Positions 5,945-14,574 are shown, counted from the first letter of the stretch. The stretch is DNA of 19,868 bases from GCA-002727735 sp036159515 (GCA_036159515.1 JAYYEV010000001.1:1-19868); one strand, 5' to 3'. Numbers and translations are program-made. Notes: generated by a model from the sequence alone, not told the origin.

Positions 5945-7564
5945 TTATTCCCCCGCAATATGATCGAATTTTTCAAATCCTATTAGTTCAAGCTCAATAT
6001 TATTAGTTTTACTTGTAATATCTCTAAAATCAACTATTACTTCTTGAATTTCTTTACTCATTTCATGGCACTTTTTAGCACTCATTTTTACTTTGGAGTT
6101 AGGTGGTACATTTTGAAGTTTTTGCATTAATGCACCTTTGTTCAAAAAGGAAACAATTTGAGAGAATGATACTGTCAATTCTTTCTTTTGCTCATCCCAA
6201 TGATCTATGAATGCTAAAACATAGTTCTTTCTTAAAATAAAGAACATAGCTAAAGCAAATCCTATTCCAACACCCTTCAATAGATCCGTAGCCAATACAG
6301 CAGCTATGGTAACAATGATCACAATAGCTCCTTGCCTATCGGTTTTGAACATTTCGATAACTTTTTTCAGTTTTAATAATTTAAAACCTAATATGCAAAG
6401 AATAGCGGCCAATGACGCGGATGGAATCATTTCTAACAACGTTGGGAAAGTGAATACAGAAATAAGTAATAATATACCGTGATATATCGCTGACATTTGT
6501 GTTTTTGCTTTTGCATTAATATTGGCAGAACTTCTCACAATCACCATGGTTATTGGAAGACCACCAATTAGACCTGAAATGGCATTCCCAATTCCTTGAG
6601 CTTTTAGTTCTTTATTGGTTGGCGACAAGTTTTTATCCGGATCTAACTTGTCCGTTGCTTCTACGCTTAATAGCGTTTCTATACTACCAACAATGGCAAT
6701 GGTGAAGGCTACTATCCAAACATTTGGGTTGGCAAGTGCAGTGAAATCTGGAAGTTTAACTAAATTCTTAAAATCCCAAGCTTTTAACTCTGCTGGAAGG
6801 CTAACTAACTGTTGCTTTACTAATGAAAGAGATTCACCTGCTCCATTGCTATTAAACCAGTAAGCCAAAGCAGATCCTATAATTACAGCAGCAAGTGAAC
6901 CGGGAAAATACTGAAATAGTTTTCTTTTTTTCATGAAGTCTTGTTCCCATAATAGCATGGTTAAAAGAGATACAGCAAAAATAATTAGTGCAGCAGTTGA
7001 GATGGACTGGATTCCCGCTTGAGTATCTAACCAGATCTTAACTAAAAGATGTAATTCATGAGTAGTCTCAATACCATTAGCTTGCATATAACTGCTATAT
7101 ACCGCATTATGCGTTGCAGAACCACCATAGCCTCCAAAAATTAAAGGTAATTGTTTTAACATTAGAGTAAGACCAATAGAGGCTAGCATCCCATTAATAA
7201 CAGATGTAGGCACAAAGTACCCAATAACTCCTAATCGGAATAATCCTAAAAGAAACTGTATGATTCCTGAAAGGAAAACAGCTAAAAAGAAGACTTCTAA
7301 ATTTCCATTAAAGGTAGAAATACCTGCAACCACTATGGTTATTAAGCCTGCAGCAGGTCCACTTACTCCAAATTTTGAACCACTGAATATGGTTACAATG
7401 ATTCCACCTATGATACCCGCAATTAAACCAGAAAATGCATTTACTTCTGATCCTTTGGCAATACCTATACATAGGGGTAATGCGACCAACCAAACTACTA
7501 ATGAGGCAGGAAAGTCATTTTTGAAATGTTTTAAACTAAAATTGTTGTTTTTTGTATTTGACAT
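5945..7564 (-). CDS. SulP-family inorganic anion transporter with degenerate STAS domain
   Basis: Inner-membrane SulP (SLC26-like) transporter of 539 residues with about 12-14 hydrophobic segments between residues 20 and 445. Family motifs include the FGVSGPAAGL loop (65-74), the ETLLSVEATDKLD helix (296-308) and GLIGGLPITMVIVRSSANINAKAKTQMSAI (331-360, in segments). Bacterial SulP proteins carry sulfate, bicarbonate or dicarboxylates; the substrate cannot be told here. The C-terminal part (about 462-539) aligns by eye with a STAS domain (VSFLNKGALMQKLQNVP, then EVIVDFRD). The usual IDGSR...IDxD stretch is replaced by KMSAKKCHEMSKE (493-505), so the nucleotide/phosphorylation loop looks lost. 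An inverted repeat lies 13 nt before the ATG. It is 71 nt downstream of the small membrane protein on the same strand, so it may share a transcript. Confidence 0.9.
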   Translation of the reverse strand: MSNTKNNNFSLKHFKNDFPASLVVWLVALPLCIGIAKGSEVNAFSGLIAGIIGGIIVTIFSGSKFGVSGPAAGLITIVVAGISTFNGNLEVFFLAVFLSGIIQFLLGLFRLGVIGYFVPTSVINGMLASIGLTLMLKQLPLIFGGYGGSATHNAVYSSYMQANGIETTHELHLLVKIWLDTQAGIQSISTAALIIFAVSLLTMLLWEQDFMKKRKLFQYFPGSLAAVIIGSALAYWFNSNGAGESLSLVKQQLVSLPAELKAWDFKNLVKLPDFTALANPNVWIVAFTIAIVGSIETLLSVEATDKLDPDKNLSPTNKELKAQGIGNAISGLIGGLPITMVIVRSSANINAKAKTQMSAIYHGILLLISVFTFPTLLEMIPSASLAAILCILGFKLLKLKKVIEMFKTDRQGAIVIIVTIAAVLATDLLKGVGIGFALAMFFILRKNYVLAFIDHWDEQKKELTVSFSQIVSFLNKGALMQKLQNVPPNSKVKMSAKKCHEMSKEIQEVIVDFRDITSKTNNIELELIGFEKFDHIAGE

Positions 7565-7577
7565 GTTAATAAGTTAA

Positions 7578-7595
7578 GTTGGCATGTCAGCCAAC
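7578..7595. repeat. Inverted repeat in the SulP leader
   Basis: GTTGGC (7578-7583) and GCCAAC (7590-7595) form a perfect 6-bp inverted repeat with a 6-nt spacer, ending 13 nt before the SulP start codon at 7564. It could be an operator or a leader hairpin affecting translation. No T-run follows on either strand, so it is not a terminator. Confidence 0.45.
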
Positions 7596-7635
7596 GGTTT
7601 ATAAAAAAGTTTTAATGATTTTTGAGAAGTAATAA

Positions 7636-8001
7636 CTACACTACAGGAGGTGGAGACTCTACCTCTTTCTTAAAATTATGATATAAGTCAAAACCAAATG
7701 TTTTGGCTGCAAATAGAAAATTTTTATTTGATTTATCAGAAAGAGATGAAAAGAAAAAATCATCAATTTCTTTTACTTCATCTTCTGATTCATTTTTTTT
7801 CTCTTCCTCACTCCCATCGTATTCATAAACTTCAATTGCATATTGGTTGCCTGAATTAGAAAGTAATTGTATAGTATCTACGCTGAAATAGGCAAAAAAT
7901 GCAATCAATAAGGTGAAGATTGAAAGCTTTGCAATAAGCTGAAAAAAATTAAACTTAAAATTATCAAACATAAAGTATTCAAATATACTGTAAAATTTCA
8001 T
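7636..8001 (-). CDS. Small single-span membrane protein of unknown function
   Basis: A 121-residue protein I do not recognise. Residues about 20-43 (FQLIAKLSIFTLLIAFFAYFSVDT) form one strong transmembrane helix, preceded by an aromatic-rich N-terminus. A Glu/Asp/Lys-rich stretch at about 61-82 follows (GSEEEKKNESEDEVKEIDD), then an FFFSSLSDKSNKNFLFAAKTFGFDLYHNF segment at about 83-111 (about 29 residues, partly amphipathic), and the end is ESPPPVV. A second in-frame Met at residue 11 is an alternative start. The gene begins 14 nt after the pdeM stop on the same strand, so it is probably the distal gene of the DNA-repair operon or read through from it. Length, codon style and coding continuity support a real gene, but no function can be given. 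Confidence 0.65.
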   Translation of the reverse strand: MKFYSIFEYFMFDNFKFNFFQLIAKLSIFTLLIAFFAYFSVDTIQLLSNSGNQYAIEVYEYDGSEEEKKNESEDEVKEIDDFFFSSLSDKSNKNFLFAAKTFGFDLYHNFKKEVESPPPVV

Positions 8002-8015
8002 ATTCCAAGTTAATG

Positions 8016-8651
8016 TTACAGCTCAAAAAGACCATCTGATGTCATGCAAATGATGTGATCCGTTTTATTCGGTTTTAACATATGTGAACCTGTAAAGGTT
8101 CCAAACGCGGGCAATATCAATTGATTATCCGTTATATAAAAACAGTTTAGCTTCATATATTGCCTACCCAAACCTCTTAATTTAACAGCTGGGTGAACAT
8201 GACCACAAATATTGAATTGGTCAAATTCTTTTTCTGGATAGTGGGTAAACAAAAAAGGATCAATAATAAGTTCATTAACAAGTGTGATATTGCTATCCCA
8301 TAATTTTTTGGAATCATATTGATCGTGATTACCTAAAATAAGTGTGAACTTAACATTGGATTTTGAAAAGTAAATTATCCAATCGTCCCATTCTTTATTA
8401 TAGGAAGAATGAAAAAGATCGCCCAAAATGTATACATGATCAGGGTCATATTCATGTATAAGATTCTTGATATTAATTAAATTTTTCTTACTTCCATCAC
8501 TGGGGATAGGAATACCGTTTTTTTGGAAATGATTTAATTTACCCACATGAACATCACTTAGAATAAGAGATGAATTATCTTCCCAATAGATTGCTTTCCT
8601 ATGGTCAAAAATGAACTGTTGCTCTTTTATAATCTTTTTGATTTGCTTCAT
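8016..8651 (-). CDS. pdeM: Ligase-associated DNA-damage-response metallophosphoesterase PdeM
   Basis: A 211-residue calcineurin-like metallophosphoesterase of the ligase-associated family (TIGR04123). All five motif blocks are visible: SDVHVGK (Asp33, His35), LGDLFHS (Asp78), LGNHD (Asn108, His109), THYPE (His137) and GHVHP (His151, His153). These bind two metal ions for phosphodiester hydrolysis, and family members are DNA endonucleases or phosphodiesterases. The ATG overlaps the helicase stop by 4 nt (ATGA), so the two genes are translationally coupled. This is the last of the four repair genes in transcription order. The length is normal and no catalytic residue is missing. Confidence 0.95.
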   Translation of the reverse strand: MKQIKKIIKEQQFIFDHRKAIYWEDNSSLILSDVHVGKLNHFQKNGIPIPSDGSKKNLINIKNLIHEYDPDHVYILGDLFHSSYNKEWDDWIIYFSKSNVKFTLILGNHDQYDSKKLWDSNITLVNELIIDPFLFTHYPEKEFDQFNICGHVHPAVKLRGLGRQYMKLNCFYITDNQLILPAFGTFTGSHMLKPNKTDHIICMTSDGLFEL

Positions 8652-11098
8652 TGGTAAATCAGTTGCATTTTTTTAATCCTATCTCCAAGTTCCTCACTAG
8701 AGAGTTTTTCTCTTAAGCGATCGGTTATAATCGGAAAAGAAAACGGGGATGGTTTATCTATATTTTTCCAAACTATTTTTTGTTTTTTTATTTTGAAAAG
8801 TGCTTTTATCAATCGTTCTTCCTCCAATTGATACTCAAATGTTTCAAAAAAAGCTTGTTTGTACAGTAAATTTTCGGGTTCATAATCCCTAAATACTTCA
8901 AAAATTAGTTGAGAACCTGACTGAAGATCCTTATTTCTTTTTCGATTACTGGGCATACCCGAAAAGACAAGACCAGAAATCACAGCTATATCTCTAAATT
9001 TTCTTCTTGCTATTTCTGATGCATTTATACTTTGCTCTAAGTCATCTTTTACATGAATCGCTTCAAATAAATTATTTTCTATAATTTGATTCACATCAAG
9101 AAATTGGTCGCTTAATAATTCAAAACCATAGTCATTGTAGGCTAACGAGAAGGAAATGGGGATAAGTAAGCTAATTCTGTATGCCATTAGATGACTCATG
9201 GCTTCATGTACAAATCTGCCTTCAAATGGATAAAATACGGTGTGGTAACCTTCACTGGTTTGAAAAGATTCAATAAGAAATTCGTGCTCATCAGGAATGA
9301 TGGATAGGTCTTTTTGCATATCCAATAAAAAGGAAAGGGGCTTTAAGGTTTTTGCATAACTAGTATGTTGTTGTATTGCATATATTTCGTTTCTTAAAAG
9401 ATCGCTCATATATGAAGTAAAGCTCATCCTCCCTCCCATCCAGCTGACTACTTTTCCTTTTTTAGATCTACTCTTTTTGACTAATACGTCCATTTGTTGA
9501 ATCTGAAATAATTCCCAGTATTGTCCTCCAAATAAGAATACATCTCCCTTTTTTAGTTTAGAAATAAACCACTCTTCAATAACACCCAGTCTTTTTCCAG
9601 AAAGTAATTTTAAATTCAGGTGGTTATCGCTTACTATGGTACCTATTTGCACTCTGTGACGCATGGCAATACCCCGACTTAACACTTTAAACAACCCATC
9701 TTCTGTGATGTGTACTTTTTTATATTCATTGTAAGCTGACAAACTACTCGCTCCTTTAGAAATGTAGGTTAAAATCCATTCCCATTCATAGTCACTGATA
9801 TTACTAAAAGCATGGGTTTTTTTAACTATGGATAATGCTTCATGTGCTTTAAAACCATCAGAAACCGCTAATGACACCAAAAACTGAATTAAAACGTCAT
9901 AGCTCAACACATAAGGAATTCTTGGCTCTGTATATGATTTTTTAGCCGCTTTTTTTAAGGCAGAAGCCTCTATTAACTCTATCGCATGAGTGGGCAGAAA
10001 ATAAATTTTACTGATTTGATCGGGACGGTGTCCACTTCTACCTGCCCGCTGTAGAAATCTAGCTACCCCTTTAGGTCCTCCAATTTGAATAATGGTTTCT
10101 ACGGGGTAAAAATCAACACCTAAATCTAGACTTGAGGTACAAATAACAGCTTTCAATTTCTCATTTCGTACTGCATCTTCAACCCACAGTCTAATTTCTT
10201 TTTCAATGCTACCATGATGCATTGCTAATAGTCCTGAGAGTTCAGGACATGCCGATAAGATTTGTTGATACCATATTTCACATTGGGATCTTGTATTGGT
10301 AAAAATCAATGTGGTCTTACTCCTCTCCAAGATGGGGATGAGATCATCTACTAAATGTAATCCCAAGTGACCTCTCCAGGGTAATTCCTTGATTTTTTTT
10401 GGAGAAACCACTTCTACATCTATTTGTTTTCTGATAGAAGATTTTATCAATTTCCCCTTTAAAAAAGATCCATCTAGGTTCTTACCAATTAGCACCTTTT
10501 TTGCTTCATTAAGATTACCAATTGTAGCTGAGATACCCCATGTTTTTAAATTTGAGTTATAGAATCTCAGTGCAGATAAACAAAGTTCCAACTGTACCCC
10601 TCTTTTAGACCCTATCAGTTCATGCCACTCATCTACCACCACAGTATCTACCTGTTCCATTTTCTTTTTCCAACCCTTACTGCATATTAGCAGCTGAAAA
10701 CTCTCTGGGGTTGTAATCAAAATATGAGGAAGTTTTTTAGCTTGTCGTGCACGATCTTTCAAACTAGTATCACCATTACGTACTTCAACTGAAAACTCAT
10801 CACACATATCGTTTAAGAAATCTTGAATAGATAATTGGATTTGCTTGGATAGGGATCTAAGTGGTGTTATCCAAATACAGAATAAAGAAGATTTAGAGCT
10901 TTTATTGGAATTTAATTTTTTCCATAAAATGGGAGGAAGAACGGAAAGAGTTTTACCTGAGCCAGTAGGGGCATTAACTAGACCAGAATCTTCGTTCAAT
11001 ATGGCTTTCCATGTCTCTTGCTGAAAAGGTAAAGCTGTCCAATTTCTTTTATTAAAAAAAGAATTAACCCAATTATGATATTGCAAATACTTATCCAT
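8648..11098 (-). CDS. Ligase-associated Lhr-like DEXH-box DNA helicase
   Basis: An 816-residue superfamily-2 helicase of the Lhr type (TIGR04121, DEXH helicase next to an ATP-dependent ligase). RecA domain 1 carries NAPTGSGKT (42-50, Walker A), TPLRSLSKQ (78-86), TTPESFQ (129-135), VVDEWHE (154-160, DEWH box) and ISATIGN (189-195). RecA domain 2 carries IFTNTRSQCE (265-274), HHGSIEKEIR (294-303), TSSLDLGVDF (321-330) and the arginine-finger motif QRAGRSGHRPDQ (350-361). A winged-helix/Lhr-core region follows. Family proteins are ATP-driven 3'-5' DNA translocases and helicases. The gene overlaps the ligase stop by 8 nt (ATGGATAA) and the pdeM start by 4 nt. It looks full length and intact. Acts in the cytoplasm, presumably with the ligase, exonuclease and PdeM in repair. 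Confidence 0.96.
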   Translation of the reverse strand: MDKYLQYHNWVNSFFNKRNWTALPFQQETWKAILNEDSGLVNAPTGSGKTLSVLPPILWKKLNSNKSSKSSLFCIWITPLRSLSKQIQLSIQDFLNDMCDEFSVEVRNGDTSLKDRARQAKKLPHILITTPESFQLLICSKGWKKKMEQVDTVVVDEWHELIGSKRGVQLELCLSALRFYNSNLKTWGISATIGNLNEAKKVLIGKNLDGSFLKGKLIKSSIRKQIDVEVVSPKKIKELPWRGHLGLHLVDDLIPILERSKTTLIFTNTRSQCEIWYQQILSACPELSGLLAMHHGSIEKEIRLWVEDAVRNEKLKAVICTSSLDLGVDFYPVETIIQIGGPKGVARFLQRAGRSGHRPDQISKIYFLPTHAIELIEASALKKAAKKSYTEPRIPYVLSYDVLIQFLVSLAVSDGFKAHEALSIVKKTHAFSNISDYEWEWILTYISKGASSLSAYNEYKKVHITEDGLFKVLSRGIAMRHRVQIGTIVSDNHLNLKLLSGKRLGVIEEWFISKLKKGDVFLFGGQYWELFQIQQMDVLVKKSRSKKGKVVSWMGGRMSFTSYMSDLLRNEIYAIQQHTSYAKTLKPLSFLLDMQKDLSIIPDEHEFLIESFQTSEGYHTVFYPFEGRFVHEAMSHLMAYRISLLIPISFSLAYNDYGFELLSDQFLDVNQIIENNLFEAIHVKDDLEQSINASEIARRKFRDIAVISGLVFSGMPSNRKRNKDLQSGSQLIFEVFRDYEPENLLYKQAFFETFEYQLEEERLIKALFKIKKQKIVWKNIDKPSPFSFPIITDRLREKLSSEELGDRIKKMQLIYQ

Positions 11099-12698
11099 TT
11101 GGAATCAACGATTTCAAATCATCAACCGAATTGGCTTCATTAATCGATTTGTCTTTTCGCCATCTTAAAATTCTTGGAAATCGTACAGCGACTCCAGATT
11201 TATGTCTGGAAGAATTAGCCACACCTTCAAAAGCAATTTCAAAAACCAACTTGGGTTCTACACTTCTAACAGGACCAAAGCGCTCTAAAGTATTCTTTTT
11301 TATAAACCCATCCACTTCCTTAAATTCTGCGTCTGTTAGACCAGAGTATGCTTTGGCAAAGGTCACCAATTCATTTTGACCATTTTCCGAGCTTTTCCAC
11401 AACGCAAATGTATAATCCGTAAAGAGATTTGATCTTCTCCCGTGCCCTCTCATTGCATAGGTTAAAACCGCATCGATGGTCAACGGTTCTACCTTCCATT
11501 TCCACCAATCTCCTTTTTTTCTTCCAATTTTATAAGTAGTATTTTTTTGTTTTAACATGAGACCTTCACTTCGATTTGATCTTGCATTATCGTATGCATA
11601 ACGTACCTCTTCCCATTTTTGGATGTGGTATCGTTCTGAAAGTTGGATAAGCGGATGATTTAATTTTCCCAACAAACTTTCTAATTGATTCCTCCTTTTA
11701 TCATAGGTTTCATTTCTCAAATCAGTTGAGTCGTATTCGAGCAGATCATATGCCCTCACCACAATTGGGTATTGTTCAAGTGTTTTCTTACCCACGTTTT
11801 TCCGGCCCAATCTTTTCTGCAAGTCATTAAACGAGCCTATTTTATTTTCTTTATATACTAACAATTCTCCATCTAGAACAGTGCCATTGATTAGTACATC
11901 ATTTAGGGCTTGAATTTCTGGAAATTGATTCGTTATAAGTTCTTCTCCCCTAGACCACATCATGATTTGATCTTTTCTTTTAATTAATTGTACACGTATG
12001 CCATCCCATTTGTATTCATAACACCAATCTTTTGGTGAACCTAATTCATTTGGTTTTTTGTCCAAAGCATAGGCTAAATAAAATGGGTAAGGTTTATAGG
12101 ACAAAGCATCTTTGTCTGGACTTAGTATGAGCTCTTCGAATGAAATGTGTTTTGGATCCCAGTCACCCATCAACCTATAAGCAATTACATCCTCATCAAT
12201 CCCTGTTGATTTAGCTAAAGAACGAGTCATTAATTTTTGACTCACACCAATTCTAAAGCCGCCCGTAATCAGTTTATTAAAAACAAAACAAGAATAAAAA
12301 TCCATGGATTTCCACTGAGATAAAATAAAGGCTAATTGCTTTTCTTCATCTTCTTTTCGATTTTCAATCATGTGTAAAATAAGTTCATGCAACTTCAATG
12401 CATTATGATGATTACGCTCTTTTTGGCATACAAGATGAGAAATAGTCTCTGCAAGATCACCAACTATATGATAACTATCTTCAAATAACCAAAGAGGAAT
12501 TTCAGCAGCTTTAGCCGCCATAGATCTCAACAAAGTGGTTTTAATCAATCTTTTTGGTCTACGGTGAGAGAAAAGAGCTATTGCCCATACTTTGTCTTTA
12601 TTGTTTGCCTTGCTAAAAAACTGCACCAATGCATCTACCTTTTGATTGGTCTTATTAGTACGGTCTAATTCAGAAATTAAATGGGCAAAATCATTCAT
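11091..12698 (-). CDS. ATP-dependent DNA ligase (bacterial, repair-associated)
   Basis: A 535-residue ATP-dependent DNA ligase (TIGR04120 type). An N-terminal DNA-binding domain covers about residues 1-200. The adenylation domain holds motif I EYKWDGIR, with the AMP-accepting lysine at about residue 230. It also has DGELLVYK (motif III region), SEGLMLKQ (motif IV) and WKWKVEP (motif V). The OB domain runs to the C-terminus, ending near RFPRILRWRKD. I place the start at the ATG at 12698, two codons inside a longer TTG-initiated reading. This gives an 8-nt overlap (ATGAATGA) with the exonuclease stop, matching the 8-nt overlap at the other end with the helicase. It seals nicks using ATP, and in this cassette is thought to serve a damage-response pathway separate from the NAD-dependent LigA used in replication. 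Confidence 0.96.
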   Translation of the reverse strand: MNDFAHLISELDRTNKTNQKVDALVQFFSKANNKDKVWAIALFSHRRPKRLIKTTLLRSMAAKAAEIPLWLFEDSYHIVGDLAETISHLVCQKERNHHNALKLHELILHMIENRKEDEEKQLAFILSQWKSMDFYSCFVFNKLITGGFRIGVSQKLMTRSLAKSTGIDEDVIAYRLMGDWDPKHISFEELILSPDKDALSYKPYPFYLAYALDKKPNELGSPKDWCYEYKWDGIRVQLIKRKDQIMMWSRGEELITNQFPEIQALNDVLINGTVLDGELLVYKENKIGSFNDLQKRLGRKNVGKKTLEQYPIVVRAYDLLEYDSTDLRNETYDKRRNQLESLLGKLNHPLIQLSERYHIQKWEEVRYAYDNARSNRSEGLMLKQKNTTYKIGRKKGDWWKWKVEPLTIDAVLTYAMRGHGRRSNLFTDYTFALWKSSENGQNELVTFAKAYSGLTDAEFKEVDGFIKKNTLERFGPVRSVEPKLVFEIAFEGVANSSRHKSGVAVRFPRILRWRKDKSINEANSVDDLKSLIPNG

Positions 12699-13695
12699 CC
12701 TCAATCAAATTATCTGATTCTTCAAATGGTGTATTTTCTACAAAAGCATTGTACCCAATTTCGGATAGGTATTTGGAAAAAATTTCCTTATAACCATGAG
12801 TACAAATGATATTTTCAGCTTCCGTTTCTCTAACGGTTTTCATAAGATCACCAAAATCAACATGATCAGATAATACAAATCCTCTATCTACCGCCCTTCT
12901 TCTTCTTGCGCCCCGAAAGGTCATCCAACCACTTGCCGTTGCGGTTACATAAGGGACCATTTTTCTAATCCATGGTGAACCATGTGTACTTGGTGGAGCA
13001 ATCACCAAGTTTCCAATAAGGTCTTCTTTCTTTGTTTCTCTTGTTATTCTAATGGTCTTCGGTAAATCTTTGATTCCTCGTATCACTTCATTCATATTTT
13101 CAACTGCTGCATGTGTGTATATGGTTCCTATACTTTGGTCTAAATTAAAAATCAACCGCTGTGCTTTTCCTAGACTGTAAGCAAAAAGAACTGCTGTTTG
13201 ATTCTTTTGTTTACATTCTTCCCAGAATTGATTTATCTCCTTAATTACTTCTTTTTGAGGTTGCCATTTAAACGGTGGTAAACCAAATGTACACTCTGTA
13301 ATAAAAGTATTGCACCTGACTAATTCAAATGGTGTTGAAATACCATCATCCTCTCTTTTATAGTCACCAGTAAATACCCATACTTCGCCTTTATATTCTA
13401 CCTTTACTTGAGAAGAACCCACCACGTGTCCAGCAGGGTGTAGAGAAAATTTCACCCCATTTATGTCTGTTACCTCTCCCCAATTTACTCCTTGTGCAGA
13501 AATATCACCCAATCTATGCTTAATAATAGGAACATTGTTGTGATGGGTTAAATAATGTTGATGACCCCACTTAGAGTGATCTGCATGACCATGAGTAACT
13601 ATATTCCTTTCCACAGGCTTCCAAGCGTCAATAAACACATCGGCCTTAGGACAATAAATACCTTTATTTGTAAATACCAATAATGGATTTTTCAC
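12691..13695 (-). CDS. Ligase-associated SNM1-like (beta-CASP) DNA exonuclease
   Basis: A 334-residue metallo-beta-lactamase/beta-CASP exonuclease of the ligase-associated family (TIGR04122). The metal-binding HxHxDH motif is THGHADH (34-40). Other motifs are HPAGHVVGSSQ (86-96, His90), FTGDYKRE (108-115, Asp111), TECTFGLP (133-140), SDHVDF (276-281) and THGYKE (299-304). The start is GTG at 13695: a TAA stop lies two codons upstream in frame and there is no Met before the conserved KGIYCP segment, so no ATG is available. It is the first of the four overlapping repair genes. Family members degrade DNA ends and resemble SNM1/Pso2 crosslink-repair nucleases. Intact as far as can be seen. Confidence 0.95.
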   Translation of the reverse strand: MKNPLLVFTNKGIYCPKADVFIDAWKPVERNIVTHGHADHSKWGHQHYLTHHNNVPIIKHRLGDISAQGVNWGEVTDINGVKFSLHPAGHVVGSSQVKVEYKGEVWVFTGDYKREDDGISTPFELVRCNTFITECTFGLPPFKWQPQKEVIKEINQFWEECKQKNQTAVLFAYSLGKAQRLIFNLDQSIGTIYTHAAVENMNEVIRGIKDLPKTIRITRETKKEDLIGNLVIAPPSTHGSPWIRKMVPYVTATASGWMTFRGARRRRAVDRGFVLSDHVDFGDLMKTVRETEAENIICTHGYKEIFSKYLSEIGYNAFVENTPFEESDNLIEDE

Positions 13696-13754
13696 TTTTT
13701 AAATGTAGATAAGAAATACTCAAAAAGAGGGTTCGTTTAAGGCTATCGGTTAAA

Positions 13755-14129
13755 TTAAAAAGTCCCCATAGACAACATAACAAGTGTACAAGCTTCAAAT
13801 GCATCAATGTCATTTTGAATTGCTAATTTTTGAAAGACACTGTTTTCAGCACCCGGATTGAAAATAATCCTCTTAGGCTTTAATTTTAATAGTTGATCTT
13901 GATATTGATGTTGATTTTTAGCGCCTAAATAAAGTGTAACGGTATCATAAGAGTTATTTGGAATTTGTGTTTCAATGGGCAAGCCATCCATTACACCAGG
14001 CTTATGACCAACAAGTACCACATCGTATGCTAATCTACTTAGCTTTAGCGCCACTTTATGTGCATAACGATCTGGATTTAACGATGCACCAAGCACCAAA
14101 ACACGATGATTTTTGTTATTAGAAGACAT
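13755..14129 (-). CDS. CoA-binding domain protein (YccU-type)
   Basis: A 124-residue CoA_binding_2 protein, a small Rossmann-fold domain related to succinyl-CoA synthetase alpha. Visible features are the nucleotide-binding turn RVLVLGASLNPDRYAH near the N-terminus, then DVVLVGHKPG, and a C-terminal half with KPKRIIFNPGAEN and a conserved cysteine in AFEACTLVMLS. These proteins bind CoA and their physiological role is poorly defined. I chose the ATG at 14129; a TTG four codons earlier would extend the product into the divergent gap. It lies 59 nt upstream of the exonuclease on the same strand with no terminator between, so it may be transcribed with the repair operon. Confidence 0.87.
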   Translation of the reverse strand: MSSNNKNHRVLVLGASLNPDRYAHKVALKLSRLAYDVVLVGHKPGVMDGLPIETQIPNNSYDTVTLYLGAKNQHQYQDQLLKLKPKRIIFNPGAENSVFQKLAIQNDIDAFEACTLVMLSMGTF

Positions 14130-14160
14130 TGAAGTGGTCAAATTAATATCTTTAAACCGT

Positions 14161-14574
14161 ATGGGAAAGATTTTGCTTCAATTTATTATGCCATTTTTTC
14201 TAATTACTTCTTGTGCTGGATTAAAAAAAATGGAAAAAAAATTACAAGGAAACTGGGTGTTAACGTCAGTTGATCTCCAACCTATTGAAATAAGTCCACA
14301 TATTCCCACCGTAAAATTTGATATTAAAAAAAAGATAATTTCTGGAACAGATGGTTGTAACCAATACCAAAGTTCATTTGAACTAAATTCCAAAAATAAA
14401 ATCGGTATAACTCCGTTATCAAAAACCAAAATGATGTGTATAGGAGCAATGGATTTAGCAAAGCAATTTTCAACTTATATGCAAACAGCAAATTTGATTA
14501 CAATTAACGAGGAGGGATATTTGAATTTAAAGACTTTATCTAACCATCAACTAACTTTCAAAAGGGATAATTAG
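14161..14574 (+). CDS. META-domain (HslJ-like) lipoprotein
   Basis: Read from the ATG at 14161, the 137-residue product begins MGKILLQFIMPFFLITSC. This is a lipoprotein signal with a lipobox ending at Cys18. The mature part is a META/HslJ-like domain: LQGNWVLTSVD, then IISGTDGCNQYQSSFEL, ITPLSKTKMMC and NLITINEEGYLNLKT. This domain occurs in small envelope proteins linked with stress or antibiotic responses, but no precise activity is known. A longer reading from a TTG at 14113 would overlap the divergent CoA-binding gene and bury the lipobox 33 residues in, so I reject it. Predicted location: periplasmic face of a membrane. It stands alone between a divergent neighbour and the DUF4190-like gene. 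Confidence 0.85.
   Translation: MGKILLQFIMPFFLITSCAGLKKMEKKLQGNWVLTSVDLQPIEISPHIPTVKFDIKKKIISGTDGCNQYQSSFELNSKNKIGITPLSKTKMMCIGAMDLAKQFSTYMQTANLITINEEGYLNLKTLSNHQLTFKRDN

Noticed and set aside
6615..7577. Plus-strand open frames (6615-6863, 7260-7577) opposite the SulP gene
   Set aside because: They are antisense to conserved transmembrane coding sequence and their products have no family features.
12699..12704. TTG start two codons before the ligase ATG
   Set aside because: The ATG at 12698 gives an 8-nt overlap like that at the ligase-helicase junction, and ATG is the stronger start.
14130..14141. TTG start four codons upstream of the CoA-binding gene ATG
   Set aside because: The ATG at 14129 directly precedes the conserved domain and leaves space for divergent promoters.
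14113..14160. TTG-initiated N-terminal extension of the META lipoprotein
   Set aside because: It would overlap the divergent CoA-binding gene and move the lipobox cysteine far from the N-terminus. The ATG at 14161 gives a normal lipoprotein signal.
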